Source of the DNA: Henricia sp. BOLD:AAB3569
Lineage: Eukaryota > Echinodermata > Asteroidea > Spinulosida > Echinasteridae
DNA: 64,000 bases
Assembly (NCBI GenBank): GCA_037783545.1
Contig: JBBELK010000062.1
Span: 682,001-746,000, forward strand
Reading direction: 5' to 3'
The notes under the pieces: generated by a model
What the model saw: the letters and a program-made list of their open reading frames with translations, nothing else
Told to the model about the DNA's origin: nothing
Databases searched by the model: none
Made by a program: the position numbers and the translations under genes
Part shown: piece by piece, positions 41,289-58,298 of the stretch
How the letters are laid out: each line of letters starts with the position of its first letter
Position numbering within the stretch: position 1 is the stretch's first letter

Positions 41289-42683
41289 AACATCACAAAC
41301 CGGCTCTTTTCAGAGCCACCACAACCTTCAAAAAGAGATATTTCGTTGAAGCCGTTTACTTAGCTTTTACTTGGGATACATTGGGATTAAGTTGGGATAA
41401 ATTAAAGTACAACATACAACTCCGGTGCAGTTATAAGAGGCATGTGTTTTGGGAAAAATTAATCCGTGTAAATTGGGCATTTGGGTGCCAAACTGTTAAA
41501 TCTGTTAGAGAAAATGGTACTGAAGCAAGATCCTAGCCTGCGCGCACGCAATCTTAAGAATCTGCGGTGAACACGGGCGAAAGTTGCCCCAGTTAGACTT
41601 TGGGTGGAAGGATAAATGTGGGGCGTGACCGCAGCATGCAAGTAACTGTAGGGGCGTTCAAGATGCTCACACCGTGTAACAGGGGGTTTGCAACACCGGG
41701 GGAATCCCCAGAAGGTGCGAAACAAACGACACATGGTTTCGCATTGAATTATAAGAACACCGCTAAAAAATTAAGCCGGCGCCACGCAAAAATAGTTGCC
41801 TTAAAGTACCGCAATAAACTTTGTCAATGCCCACAGACATCTAATTATTAAGCCCTATTCCCTATGATTCTGTGTCATAAACCTGTGTTTTTCTTCGCAC
41901 TCACGTCACGATTCCAAACTGTATGCCAGGTTTTACTAGGTGACGTCATTACACCGAGCTTTACACCACCGGCAAGCTCGGGTAGTCACTATGAGCAACT
42001 AACAATGGAAATTGGGCCCAATGGTTTGTGCCCAATTTCCATTGTTAGTTGCTCACAGTGAGTGGTGGCTGCCACCTGCAGTGGGCAGACTCGTGTATTA
42101 CGTGATGGCTAAACGAACGCTCGGGTGTAAGAACGCCCCTTGTATGAAGCGCGCCACCACGGGTTTGGCGCGTAATTACGCTGGCCGGCCGGACTCGATT
42201 ACACGAGCGTACACTGACATGTCCACGCCCAAGTACACGGAAACTAAATTTTGAGAAATAATCATAAGATGTTTTTTTTTTTTCGAATTGTTTGCATAGG
42301 TTGAGCGGGGCAGGGCTTATGTGACGACCGACTTGTAAATTATTTCCCACGTTGCTTTAGATTGGGCGCTTTGGGGCTACAAAAATGAACTGAAATGGAC
42401 ATGAATCATTATGGCTGACTCCAGGTTAACCTTTTGACGCTGGAAGACGTTTAATCACGCCAGGATTTCCGCGTCGATGTAGCAGAGGACTTAAATTTTG
42501 GCTCTTCGTAATTAAATCTGAGCTCTTTGCACAATGAGCATAATATATAAAAGCAAAATAAATAAAATGTGTAAAAAGTCTGAAAATGATCAAGATAATT
42601 TATAAGGCAGACAATCAAATCTCTTTCTTGAAATTGTTGTGGCTCTGAAAAGAGCCGTTTTTGGTTCGTTAGTAGGTCGACCC

Positions 42684-43082
<399 letters not shown>

Positions 43083-43349
43083 CTAATTTTCTTTGAGAAA
43101 GCGAATACCCCGACACGGTTGAACTACGCCTATTTGTAGCGTTTCCGGGATTTCGTCAATTGTCCAATCAGATCGTAACCCGTGCCATCACCCGATCAGC
43201 CAATAGAGAAAGCGCAGGAAATGCGCTAGTCGTGCGAATGCCGCGGGTGAATGCCTTTGTGGAGCTACCATTTGCATGAAGAAAAACTATATGAGTCGGC
43301 ACTCTGCTGGTGTCATGGTACTCTGGTGATAAAGCCGAAAATCAAAAAC

Positions 43350-43718
43350 ATGGGACCCAAACCAAGCGGAAAGGGATCTAAAAAGGCTGGCATGGCCAAG
43401 GGAGCACCCCGCACCGACAAAAAGAGAAAGCGGCGTAGAAAGGAGAGCTACGGTCTTTACATTTACAAAGTCATGAAACAGGTCCACCCTGACACCAGCA
43501 TCTCCAGCCGTGCCATGGGCATCATGAACAGCTTCGTCAATGACATCTTTGAGCGCATCGCAGCTGAGGGTTCCCGCCTGGCGCACTACAACAAAAAATC
43601 CACCATCTCCAGTCGGGAGGTGCAGACTGCCGTCCGTCTCCTACTACCTGGCGAGCTGGCCAAACACGCCGTTAGCGAAGGTACCAAGGCTGTCACCAAG
43701 TATACAACCTCAAAGTAG
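43350..43718 (+). CDS. H2B: Histone H2B (unit 18)
   Basis: Reference protein. Stem-loop at 43732-43747. Confidence 0.97.
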   Translation: MGPKPSGKGSKKAGMAKGAPRTDKKRKRRRKESYGLYIYKVMKQVHPDTSISSRAMGIMNSFVNDIFERIAAEGSRLAHYNKKSTISSREVQTAVRLLLPGELAKHAVSEGTKAVTKYTTSK

Positions 43719-45113
43719 AACATCACAAACCGGCTCTTTTCAGAGCCACCACAACCTTCAAAAAGAGATATTTCGTTGAAGCCGTTTACTTAGCTTTTAC
43801 TTGGGATACATTGGGATTAAGTTGGGATAAATTAAAGTACAACATACAACTCCGGTGCAGTTATAAGAGGCATGTGTTTTGGGAAAAATTAATCCGTGTA
43901 AATTGGGCATTTGGGTGCCAAACTGTTAAATCTGTTAGAGAAAATGGTACTGAAGCAAGATCCTAGCCTGCGCGCACGCAATCTTAAGAATCTGCGGTGA
44001 ACACGGGCGAAAGTTGCCCCAGTTAGACTTTGGGTGGAAGGATAAATGTGGGGCGTGACCGCAGCATGCAAGTAACTGTAGGGGCGTTCAAGATGCTCAC
44101 ACCGTGTAACAGGGGGTTTGCAACACCGGGGGAATCCCCAGAAGGTGCGAAACAAACGACACATGGTTTCGCATTGAATTATAAGAACACCGCTAAAAAA
44201 TTAAGCCGGCGCCACGCAAAAATAGTTGCCTTAAAGTACCGCAATAAACTTTGTCAATGCCCACAGACATCTAATTATTAAGCCCTATTCCCTATGATTC
44301 TGTGTCATAAACCTGTGTTTTTCTTCGCACTCACGTCACGATTCCAAACTGTATGCCAGGTTTTACTAGGTGACGTCATTACACCGAGCTTTACACCACC
44401 GGCAAGCTCGGGTAGTCACTATGAGCAACTAACAATGGAAATTGGGCCCAATGGTTTGTGCCCAATTTCCATTGTTAGTTGCTCACAGTGAGTGGTGGCT
44501 GCCACCTGCAGTGGGCAGACTCGTGTATTACGTGATGGCTAAACGAACGCTCGGGTGTAAGAACGCCCCTTGTATGAAGCGCGCCACCACGGGTTTGGCG
44601 CGTAATTACGCTGGCCGGCCGGACTCGATTACACGAGCGTACACTGACATGTCCACGCCCAAGTACACGGAAACTAAATTTTGAGAAATAATCATAAGAT
44701 GTTTTTTTTTTTTCGAATTGTTTGCATAGGTTGAGCGGGGCAGGGCTTATGTGACGACCGACTTGTAAATTATTTCCCACGTTGCTTTAGATTGGGCGCT
44801 TTGGGGCTACAAAAATGAACTGAAATGGACATGAATCATTATGGCTGACTCCAGGTTAACCTTTTGACGCTGGAAGACGTTTAATCACGCCAGGATTTCC
44901 GCGTCGATGTAGCAGAGGACTTAAATTTTGGCTCTTCGTAATTAAATCTGAGCTCTTTGCACAATGAGCATAATATATAAAAGCAAAATAAATAAAATGT
45001 GTAAAAAGTCTGAAAATGATCAAGATAATTTATAAGGCAGACAATCAAATCTCTTTCTTGAAATTGTTGTGGCTCTGAAAAGAGCCGTTTTTGGTTCGTT
45101 AGTAGGTCGACCC

Positions 45114-45512
<399 letters not shown>

Positions 45513-45779
45513 CTAATTTTCTTTGAGAAAGCGAATACCCCGACACAGTTGAACTACGCCTATTTGTAGCGTTTCCGGGATTTCGTCAATTGTCCAATCA
45601 GATCGTAACCCGTGCCATCACCCGATCAGCCAATAGAGAAAGCGCAGGAAATGCGCTAGTCGTGCGAATGCCGCGGGTGAATGCCTTTGTGGAGCTACCA
45701 TTTGCATGAAGAAAAACTATATGAGTCGGCACTCTGCTGGTGTCATGGTACTCTGGTGATAAAGCCGAAAATCAAAAAC

Positions 45780-46148
45780 ATGGGACCCAAACCAAGCGGA
45801 AAGGGATCTAAAAAGGCTGGCATGGCCAAGGGAGCACCCCGCACCGACAAAAAGAGAAAGCGGCGTAGAAAGGAGAGCTACGGTCTTTACATTTACAAAG
45901 TCATGAAACAGGTCCACCCTGACACCAGCATCTCCAGCCGTGCCATGGGCATCATGAACAGCTTCGTCAATGACATCTTTGAGCGCATCGCAGCTGAGGG
46001 TTCCCGCCTGGCGCACTACAACAAAAAATCCACCATCTCCAGTCGGGAGGTGCAGACTGCCGTCCGTCTCCTACTACCTGGCGAGCTGGCCAAACACGCC
46101 GTTAGCGAAGGTACCAAGGCTGTCACCAAGTATACAACCTCAAAGTAG
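45780..46148 (+). CDS. H2B: Histone H2B (unit 19)
   Basis: Reference protein. Stem-loop at 46162-46177. Confidence 0.97.
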   Translation: MGPKPSGKGSKKAGMAKGAPRTDKKRKRRRKESYGLYIYKVMKQVHPDTSISSRAMGIMNSFVNDIFERIAAEGSRLAHYNKKSTISSREVQTAVRLLLPGELAKHAVSEGTKAVTKYTTSK

Positions 46149-47543
46149 AACATCACAAACCGGCTCTTTTCAGAGCCACCACAACCTTCAAAAAGAGATA
46201 TTTCGTTGAAGCCGTTTACTTAGCTTTTACTTGGGATACATTGGGATTAAGTTGGGATAAATTAAAGTACAACATACAACTCCGGTGCAGTTATAAGAGG
46301 CATGTGTTTTGGGAAAAATTAATCCGTGTAAATTGGGCATTTGGGTGCCAAACTGTTAAATCTGTTAGAGAAAATGGTACTGAAGCAAGATCCTAGCCTG
46401 CGCGCACGCAATCTTAAGAATCTGCGGTGAACACGGGCGAAAGTTGCCCCAGTTAGACTTTGGGTGGAAGGATAAATGTGGGGCGTGACCGCAGCATGCA
46501 AGTAACTGTAGGGGCGTTCAAGATGCTCACACCGTGTAACAGGGGGTTTGCAACACCGGGGGAATCCCCAGAAGGTGCGAAACAAACGACACATGGTTTC
46601 GCATTGAATTATAAGAACACCGCTAAAAAATTAAGCCGGCGCCACGCAAAAATAGTTGCCTTAAAGTACCGCAATAAACTTTGTCAATGCCCACAGACAT
46701 CTAATTATTAAGCCCTATTCCCTATGATTCTGTGTCATAAACCTGTGTTTTTCTTCGCACTCACGTCACGATTCCAAACTGTATGCCAGGTTTTACTAGG
46801 TGACGTCATTACACCGAGCTTTACACCACCGGCAAGCTCGGGTAGTCACTATGAGCAACTAACAATGGAAATTGGGCCCAATGGTTTGTGCCCAATTTCC
46901 ATTGTTAGTTGCTCACAGTGAGTGATGGCTGCCACCTGCAGTGGGCAGACTCGTGTATTACGTGATGGCTAAACGAACGCTCGGGTGTAAGAACGCCCCT
47001 TGTATGAAGCGCGCCACCACGGGTTTGGCGCGTAATTACGCTGGCCGGCCGGACTCGATTACACGAGCGTACACTGACATGTCCACGCCCAAGTACACGG
47101 AAACTAAATTTTGAGAAATAATCATAAGATGTTTTTTTTTTTTCGAATTGTTTGCATAGGTTGAGCGGGGCAGGGCTTATGTGACGACCGACTTGTAAAT
47201 TATTTCCCACGTTGCTTTAGATTGGGCGCTTTGGGGCTACAAAAATGAACTGAAATGGACATGAATCATTATGGCTGACTCCAGGTTAACCTTTTGACGC
47301 TGGAAGACGTTTAATCACGCCAGGATTTCCGCGTCGATGTAGCAGAGGACTTAAATTTTGGCTCTTCGTAATTAAATCTGAGCTCTTTGCACAATGAGCA
47401 TAATATATAAAAGCAAAATAAATAAAATGTGTAAAAAGTCTGAAAATGATCAAGATAATTTATAAGGCAGACAATCAAATCTCTTTCTTGAAATTGTTGT
47501 GGCTCTGAAAAGAGCCGTTTTTGGTTCGTTAGTAGGTCGACCC

Positions 47544-47942
<399 letters not shown>

Positions 47943-48209
47943 CTAATTTTCTTTGAGAAAGCGAATACCCCGACACGGTTGAACTACGCCTATTTGTAGC
48001 GTTTCCGGGATTTCGTCAATTGTCCAATCAGATCGTAACCCGTGCCATCACCCGATCAGCCAATAGAGAAAGCGCAGGAAATGCGCTAGTCGTGCGAATG
48101 CCGCGGGTGAATGCCTTTGTGGAGCTACCATTTGCATGAAGAAAAACTATATGAGTCGGCACTCTGCTGGTGTCATGGTACTCTGGTGATAAAGCCGAAA
48201 ATCAAAAAC

Positions 48210-48578
48210 ATGGGACCCAAACCAAGCGGAAAGGGATCTAAAAAGGCTGGCATGGCCAAGGGAGCACCCCGCACCGACAAAAAGAGAAAGCGGCGTAGAA
48301 AGGAGAGCTACGGTCTTTACATTTACAAAGTCATGAAACAGGTCCACCCTGACACCAGCATCTCCAGCCGTGCCATGGGCATCATGAACAGCTTCGTCAA
48401 TGACATCTTTGAGCGCATCGCAGCTGAGGGTTCCCGCCTGGCGCACTACAACAAAAAATCCACCATCTCCAGTCGGGAGGTGCAGACTGCCGTCCGTCTC
48501 CTACTACCTGGCGAGCTGGCCAAACACGCCGTTAGCGAAGGTACCAAGGCTGTCACCAAGTATACAACCTCAAAGTAG
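48210..48578 (+). CDS. H2B: Histone H2B (unit 20)
   Basis: Reference protein. Stem-loop at 48592-48607. Confidence 0.97.
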   Translation: MGPKPSGKGSKKAGMAKGAPRTDKKRKRRRKESYGLYIYKVMKQVHPDTSISSRAMGIMNSFVNDIFERIAAEGSRLAHYNKKSTISSREVQTAVRLLLPGELAKHAVSEGTKAVTKYTTSK

Positions 48579-49973
48579 AACATCACAAACCGGCTCTTTT
48601 CAGAGCCACCACAACCTTCAAAAAGAGATATTTCGTTGAAGCCGTTTACTTAGCTTTTACTTGGGATACATTGGGATTAAGTTGGGATAAATTAAAGTAC
48701 AACATACAACTCCGGTGCAGTTATAAGAGGCATGTGTTTTGGGAAAAATTAATCCGTGTAAATTGGGCATTTGGGTGCCAAACTGTTAAATCTGTTAGAG
48801 AAAATGGTACTGAAGCAAGATCCTAGCCTGCGCGCACGCAATCTTAAGAATCTGCGGTGAACACGGGCGAAAGTTGCCCCAGTTAGACTTTGGGTGGAAG
48901 GATAAATGTGGGGCGTGACCGCAGCATGCAAGTAACTGTAGGGGCGTTCAAGATGCTCACACCGTGTAACAGGGGGTTTGCAACACCGGGGGAATCCCCA
49001 GAAGGTGCGAAACAAACGACACATGGTTTCGCATTGAATTATAAGAACACCGCTAAAAAATTAAGCCGGCGCCACGCAAAAATAGTTGCCTTAAAGTACC
49101 GCAATAAACTTTGTCAATGCCCACAGACATCTAATTATTAAGCCCTATTCCCTATGATTCTGTGTCATAAACCTGTGTTTTTCTTCGCACTCACGTCACG
49201 ATTCCAAACTGTATGCCAGGTTTTACTAGGTGACGTCATTACACCGAGCTTTACACCACCGGCAAGCTCGGGTAGTCACTATGAGCAACTAACAATGGAA
49301 ATTGGGCCCAATGGTTTGTGCCCAATTTCCATTGTTAGTTGCTCACAGTGAGTGGTGGCTGCCACCTGCAGTGGGCAGACTCGTGTATTACGTGATGGCT
49401 AAACGAACGCTCGGGTGTAAGAACGCCCCTTGTATGAAGCGCGCCACCACGGGTTTGGCGCGTAATTACGCTGGCCGGCCGGACTCGATTACACGAGCGT
49501 ACACTGACATGTCCACGCCCAAGTACACGGAAACTAAATTTTGAGAAATAATCATAAGATGTTTTTTTTTTTTCGAATTGTTTGCATAGGTTGAGCGGGG
49601 CAGGGCTTATGTGACGACCGACTTGTAAATTATTTCCCACGTTGCTTTAGATTGGGCGCTTTGGGGCTACAAAAATGAACTGAAATGGACATGAATCATT
49701 ATGGCTGACTCCAGGTTAACCTTTTGACGCTGGAAGACGTTTAATCACGCCAGGATTTCCGCGTCGATGTAGCAGAGGACTTAAATTTTGGCTCTTCGTA
49801 ATTAAATCTGAGCTCTTTGCACAATGAGCATAATATATAAAAGCAAAATAAATAAAATGTGTAAAAAGTCTGAAAATGATCAAGATAATTTATAAGGCAG
49901 ACAATCAAATCTCTTTCTTGAAATTGTTGTGGCTCTGAAAAGAGCCGTTTTTGGTTCGTTAGTAGGTCGACCC

Positions 49974-50372
<399 letters not shown>

Positions 50373-50639
50373 CTAATTTTCTTTGAGAAAGCGAATACCC
50401 CGACACGGTTGAACTACGCCTATTTGTAGCGTTTCCGGGATTTCGTCAATTGTCCAATCAGATCGTAACCCGTGCCATCACCCGATCAGCCAATAGAGAA
50501 AGCGCAGGAAATGCGCTAGTCGTGCGAATGCCGCGGGTGAATGCCTTTGTGGAGCTACCATTTGCATGAAGAAAAACTATATGAGTCGGCACTCTGCTGG
50601 TGTCATGGTACTCTGGTGATAAAGCCGAAAATCAAAAAC

Positions 50640-51008
50640 ATGGGACCCAAACCAAGCGGAAAGGGATCTAAAAAGGCTGGCATGGCCAAGGGAGCACCCC
50701 GCACCGACAAAAAGAGAAAGCGGCGTAGAAAGGAGAGCTACGGTCTTTACATTTACAAAGTCATGAAACAGGTCCACCCTGACACCAGCATCTCCAGCCG
50801 TGCCATGGGCATCATGAACAGCTTCGTCAATGACATCTTTGAGCGCATCGCAGCTGAGGGTTCCCGCCTGGCGCACTACAACAAAAAATCCACCATCTCC
50901 AGTCGGGAGGTGCAGACTGCCGTCCGTCTCCTACTACCTGGCGAGCTGGCCAAACACGCCGTTAGCGAAGGTACCAAGGCTGTCACCAAGTATACAACCT
51001 CAAAGTAG
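50640..51008 (+). CDS. H2B: Histone H2B (unit 21)
   Basis: Reference protein. Stem-loop at 51022-51037. Confidence 0.97.
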   Translation: MGPKPSGKGSKKAGMAKGAPRTDKKRKRRRKESYGLYIYKVMKQVHPDTSISSRAMGIMNSFVNDIFERIAAEGSRLAHYNKKSTISSREVQTAVRLLLPGELAKHAVSEGTKAVTKYTTSK

Positions 51009-52403
51009 AACATCACAAACCGGCTCTTTTCAGAGCCACCACAACCTTCAAAAAGAGATATTTCGTTGAAGCCGTTTACTTAGCTTTTACTTGGGATACA
51101 TTGGGATTAAGTTGGGATAAATTAAAGTACAACATACAACTCCGGTGCAGTTATAAGAGGCATGTGTTTTGGGAAAAATTAATCCGTGTAAATTGGGCAT
51201 TTGGGTGCCAAACTGTTAAATCTGTTAGAGAAAATGGTACTGAAGCAAGATCCTAGCCTGCGCGCACGCAATCTTAAGAATCTGCGGTGAACACGGGCGA
51301 AAGTTGCCCCAGTTAGACTTTGGGTGGAAGGATAAATGTGGGGCGTGACCGCAGCATGCAAGTAACTGTAGGGGCGTTCAAGATGCTCACACCGTGTAAC
51401 AGGGGGTTTGCAACACCGGGGGAATCCCCAGAAGGTGCGAAACAAACGACACATGGTTTCGCATTGAATTATAAGAACACCGCTAAAAAATTAAGCCGGC
51501 GCCACGCAAAAATAGTTGCCTTAAAGTACCGCAATAAACTTTGTCAATGCCCACAGACATCTAATTATTAAGCCCTATTCCCTATGATTCTGTGTCATAA
51601 ACCTGTGTTTTTCTTCGCACTCACGTCACGATTCCAAACTGTATGCCAGGTTTTACTAGGTGACGTCATTACACCGAGCTTTACACCACCGGCAAGCTCG
51701 GGTAGTCACTATGAGCAACTAACAATGGAAATTGGGCCCAATGGTTTGTGCCCAATTTCCATTGTTAGTTGCTCACAGTGAGTGGTGGCTGCCACCTGCA
51801 GTGGGCAGACTCGTGTATTACGTGATGGCTAAACGAACGCTCGGGTGTAAGAACGCCCCTTGTATGAAGCGCGCCACCACGGGTTTGGCGCGTAATTACG
51901 CTGGCCGGCCGGACTCGATTACACGAGCGTACACTGACATGTCCACGCCCAAGTACACGGAAACTAAATTTTGAGAAATAATCATAAGATGTTTTTTTTT
52001 TTTCGAATTGTTTGCATAGGTTGAGCGGGGCAGGGCTTATGTGACGACCGACTTGTAAATTATTTCCCACGTTGCTTTAGATTGGGCGCTTTGGGGCTAC
52101 AAAAATGAACTGAAATGGACATGAATCATTATGGCTGACTCCAGGTTAACCTTTTGACGCTGGAAGACGTTTAATCACGCCAGGATTTCCGCGTCGATGT
52201 AGCAGAGGACTTAAATTTTGGCTCTTCGTAATTAAATCTGAGCTCTTTGCACAATGAGCATAATATATAAAAGCAAAATAAATAAAATGTGTAAAAAGTC
52301 TGAAAATGATCAAGATAATTTATAAGGCAGACAATCAAATCTCTTTCTTGAAATTGTTGTGGCTCTGAAAAGAGCCGTTTTTGGTTCGTTAGTAGGTCGA
52401 CCC

Positions 52404-52802
<399 letters not shown>

Positions 52803-53069
52803 CTAATTTTCTTTGAGAAAGCGAATACCCCGACACGGTTGAACTACGCCTATTTGTAGCGTTTCCGGGATTTCGTCAATTGTCCAATCAGATCGTAACC
52901 CGTGCCATCACCCGATCAGCCAATAGAGAAAGCGCAGGAAATGCGCTAGTCGTGCGAATGCCGCGGGTGAATGCCTTTGTGGAGCTACCATTTGCATGAA
53001 GAAAAACTATATGAGTCGGCACTCTGCTGGTGTCATGGTACTCTGGTGATAAAGCCGAAAATCAAAAAC

Positions 53070-53438
53070 ATGGGACCCAAACCAAGCGGAAAGGGATCTA
53101 AAAAGGCTGGCATGGCCAAGGGAGCACCCCGCACCGACAAAAAGAGAAAGCGGCGTAGAAAGGAGAGCTACGGTCTTTACATTTACAAAGTCATGAAACA
53201 GGTCCACCCTGACACCAGCATCTCCAGCCGTGCCATGGGCATCATGAACAGCTTCGTCAATGACATCTTTGAGCGCATCGCAGCTGAGGGTTCCCGCCTG
53301 GCGCACTACAACAAAAAATCCACCATCTCCAGTCGGGAGGTGCAGACTGCCGTCCGTCTCCTACTACCTGGCGAGCTGGCCAAACACGCCGTTAGCGAAG
53401 GTACCAAGGCTGTCACCAAGTATACAACCTCAAAGTAG
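53070..53438 (+). CDS. H2B: Histone H2B (unit 22)
   Basis: Reference protein. Stem-loop at 53452-53467. Confidence 0.97.
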   Translation: MGPKPSGKGSKKAGMAKGAPRTDKKRKRRRKESYGLYIYKVMKQVHPDTSISSRAMGIMNSFVNDIFERIAAEGSRLAHYNKKSTISSREVQTAVRLLLPGELAKHAVSEGTKAVTKYTTSK

Positions 53439-54833
53439 AACATCACAAACCGGCTCTTTTCAGAGCCACCACAACCTTCAAAAAGAGATATTTCGTTGAA
53501 GCCGTTTACTTAGCTTTTACTTGGGATACATTGGGATTAAGTTGGGATAAATTAAAGTACAACATACAACTCCGGTGCAGTTATAAGAGGCATGTGTTTT
53601 GGGAAAAATTAATCCGTGTAAATTGGGCATTTGGGTGCCAAACTGTTAAATCTGTTAGAGAAAATGGTACTGAAGCAAGATCCTAGCCTGCGCGCACGCA
53701 ATCTTAAGAATCTGCGGTGAACACGGGCGAAAGTTGCCCCAGTTAGACTTTGGGTGGAAGGATAAATGTGGGGCGTGACCGCAGCATGCAAGTAACTGTA
53801 GGGGCGTTCAAGATGCTCACACCGTGTAACAGGGGGTTTGCAACACCGGGGGAATCCCCAGAAGGTGCGAAACAAACGACACATGGTTTCGCATTGAATT
53901 ATAAGAACACCGCTAAAAAATTAAGCCGGCGCCACGCAAAAATAGTTGCCTTAAAGTACCGCAATAAACTTTGTCAATGCCCACAGACATCTAATTATTA
54001 AGCCCTATTCCCTATGATTCTGTGTCATAAACCTGTGTTTTTCTTCGCACTCACGTCACGATTCCAAACTGTATGCCAGGTTTTACTAGGTGACGTCATT
54101 ACACCGAGCTTTACACCACCGGCAAGCTCGGGTAGTCACTATGAGCAACTAACAATGGAAATTGGGCCCAATGGTTTGTGCCCAATTTCCATTGTTAGTT
54201 GCTCACAGTGAGTGGTGGCTGCCACCTGCAGTGGGCAGACTCGTGTATTACGTGATGGCTAAACGAACGCTCGGGTGTAAGAACGCCCCTTGTATGAAGC
54301 GCGCCACCACGGGTTTGGCGCGTAATTACGCTGGCCGGCCGGACTCGATTACACGAGCGTACACTGACATGTCCACGCCCAAGTACACGGAAACTAAATT
54401 TTGAGAAATAATCATAAGATGTTTTTTTTTTTTCGAATTGTTTGCATAGGTTGAGCGGGGCAGGGCTTATGTGACGACCGACTTGTAAATTATTTCCCAC
54501 GTTGCTTTAGATTGGGCGCTTTGGGGCTACAAAAATGAACTGAAATGGACATGAATCATTATGGCTGACTCCAGGTTAACCTTTTGACGCTGGAAGACGT
54601 TTAATCACGCCAGGATTTCCGCGTCGATGTAGCAGAGGACTTAAATTTTGGCTCTTCGTAATTAAATCTGAGCTCTTTGCACAATGAGCATAATATATAA
54701 AAGCAAAATAAATAAAATGTGTAAAAAGTCTGAAAATGATCAAGATAATTTATAAGGCAGACAATCAAATCTCTTTCTTGAAATTGTTGTGGCTCTGAAA
54801 AGAGCCGTTTTTGGTTCGTTAGTAGGTCGACCC

Positions 54834-55232
<399 letters not shown>

Positions 55233-55499
55233 CTAATTTTCTTTGAGAAAGCGAATACCCCGACACGGTTGAACTACGCCTATTTGTAGCGTTTCCGGGA
55301 TTTCGTCAATTGTCCAATCAGATCGTAACCCGTGCCATCACCCGATCAGCCAATAGAGAAAGCGCAGGAAATGCGCTAGTCGTGCGAATGCCGCGGGTGA
55401 ATGCCTTTGTGGAGCTACCATTTGCATGAAGAAAAACTATATGAGTCGGCACTCTGCTGGTGTCATGGTACTCTGGTGATAAAGCCGAAAATCAAAAAC

Positions 55500-55868
55500 A
55501 TGGGACCCAAACCAAGCGGAAAGGGATCTAAAAAGGCTGGCATGGCCAAGGGAGCACCCCGCACCGACAAAAAGAGAAAGCGGCGTAGAAAGGAGAGCTA
55601 CGGTCTTTACATTTACAAAGTCATGAAACAGGTCCACCCTGACACCAGCATCTCCAGCCGTGCCATGGGCATCATGAACAGCTTCGTCAATGACATCTTT
55701 GAGCGCATCGCAGCTGAGGGTTCCCGCCTGGCGCACTACAACAAAAAATCCACCATCTCCAGTCGGGAGGTGCAGACTGCCGTCCGTCTCCTACTACCTG
55801 GCGAGCTGGCCAAACACGCCGTTAGCGAAGGTACCAAGGCTGTCACCAAGTATACAACCTCAAAGTAG
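55500..55868 (+). CDS. H2B: Histone H2B (unit 23)
   Basis: Reference protein. Stem-loop at 55882-55897. Confidence 0.97.
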   Translation: MGPKPSGKGSKKAGMAKGAPRTDKKRKRRRKESYGLYIYKVMKQVHPDTSISSRAMGIMNSFVNDIFERIAAEGSRLAHYNKKSTISSREVQTAVRLLLPGELAKHAVSEGTKAVTKYTTSK

Positions 55869-57263
55869 AACATCACAAACCGGCTCTTTTCAGAGCCACC
55901 ACAACCTTCAAAAAGAGATATTTCGTTGAAGCCGTTTACTTAGCTTTTACTTGGGATACATTGGGATTAAGTTGGGATAAATTAAAGTACAACATACAAC
56001 TCCGGTGCAGTTATAAGAGGCATGTGTTTTGGGAAAAATTAATCCGTGTAAATTGGGCATTTGGGTGCCAAACTGTTAAATCTGTTAGAGAAAATGGTAC
56101 TGAAGCAAGATCCTAGCCTGCGCGCACGCAATCTTAAGAATCTGCGGTGAACACGGGCGAAAGTTGCCCCAGTTAGACTTTGGGTGGAAGGATAAATGTG
56201 GGGCGTGACCGCAGCATGCAAGTAACTGTAGGGGCGTTCAAGATGCTCACACCGTGTAACAGGGGGTTTGCAACACCGGGGGAATCCCCAGAAGGTGCGA
56301 AACAAACGACACATGGTTTCGCATTGAATTATAAGAACACCGCTAAAAAATTAAGCCGGCGCCACGCAAAAATAGTTGCCTTAAAGTACCGCAATAAACT
56401 TTGTCAATGCCCACAGACATCTAATTATTAAGCCCTATTCCCTATGATTCTGTGTCATAAACCTGTGTTTTTCTTCGCACTCACGTCACGATTCCAAACT
56501 GTATGCCAGGTTTTACTAGGTGACGTCATTACACCGAGCTTTACACCACCGGCAAGCTCGGGTAGTCACTATGAGCAACTAACAATGGAAATTGGGCCCA
56601 ATGGTTTGTGCCCAATTTCCATTGTTAGTTGCTCACAGTGAGTGGTGGCTGCCACCTGCAGTGGGCAGACTCGTGTATTACGTGATGGCTAAACGAACGC
56701 TCGGGTGTAAGAACGCCCCTTGTATGAAGCGCGCCACCACGGGTTTGGCGCGTAATTACGCTGGCCGGCCGGACTCGATTACACGAGCGTACACTGACAT
56801 GTCCACGCCCAAGTACACGGAAACTAAATTTTGAGAAATAATCATAAGATGTTTTTTTTTTTTCGAATTGTTTGCATAGGTTGAGCGGGGCAGGGCTTAT
56901 GTGACGACCGACTTGTAAATTATTTCCCACGTTGCTTTAGATTGGGCGCTTTGGGGCTACAAAAATGAACTGAAATGGACATGAATCATTATGGCTGACT
57001 CCAGGTTAACCTTTTGACGCTGGAAGACGTTTAATCACGCCAGGATTTCCGCGTCGATGTAGCAGAGGACTTAAATTTTGGCTCTTCGTAATTAAATCTG
57101 AGCTCTTTGCACAATGAGCATAATATATAAAAGCAAAATAAATAAAATGTGTAAAAAGTCTGAAAATGATCAAGATAATTTATAAGGCAGACAATCAAAT
57201 CTCTTTCTTGAAATTGTTGTGGCTCTGAAAAGAGCCGTTTTTGGTTCGTTAGTAGGTCGACCC

Positions 57264-57662
<399 letters not shown>

Positions 57663-57929
57663 CTAATTTTCTTTGAGAAAGCGAATACCCCGACACGGTT
57701 GAACTACGCCTATTTGTAGCGTTTCCGGGATTTCGTCAATTGTCCAATCAGATCGTAACCCGTGCCATCACCCGATCAGCCAATAGAGAAAGCGCAGGAA
57801 ATGCGCTAGTCGTGCGAATGCCGCGGGTGAATGCCTTTGTGGAGCTACCATTTGCATGAAGAAAAACTATATGAGTCGGCACTCTGCTGGTGTCATGGTA
57901 CTCTGGTGATAAAGCCGAAAATCAAAAAC

Positions 57930-58298
57930 ATGGGACCCAAACCAAGCGGAAAGGGATCTAAAAAGGCTGGCATGGCCAAGGGAGCACCCCGCACCGACAA
58001 AAAGAGAAAGCGGCGTAGAAAGGAGAGCTACGGTCTTTACATTTACAAAGTCATGAAACAGGTCCACCCTGACACCAGCATCTCCAGCCGTGCCATGGGC
58101 ATCATGAACAGCTTCGTCAATGACATCTTTGAGCGCATCGCAGCTGAGGGTTCCCGCCTGGCGCACTACAACAAAAAATCCACCATCTCCAGTCGGGAGG
58201 TGCAGACTGCCGTCCGTCTCCTACTACCTGGCGAGCTGGCCAAACACGCCGTTAGCGAAGGTACCAAGGCTGTCACCAAGTATACAACCTCAAAGTAG
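57930..58298 (+). CDS. H2B: Histone H2B (unit 24)
   Basis: Reference protein. Stem-loop at 58312-58327. Confidence 0.97.
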   Translation: MGPKPSGKGSKKAGMAKGAPRTDKKRKRRRKESYGLYIYKVMKQVHPDTSISSRAMGIMNSFVNDIFERIAAEGSRLAHYNKKSTISSREVQTAVRLLLPGELAKHAVSEGTKAVTKYTTSK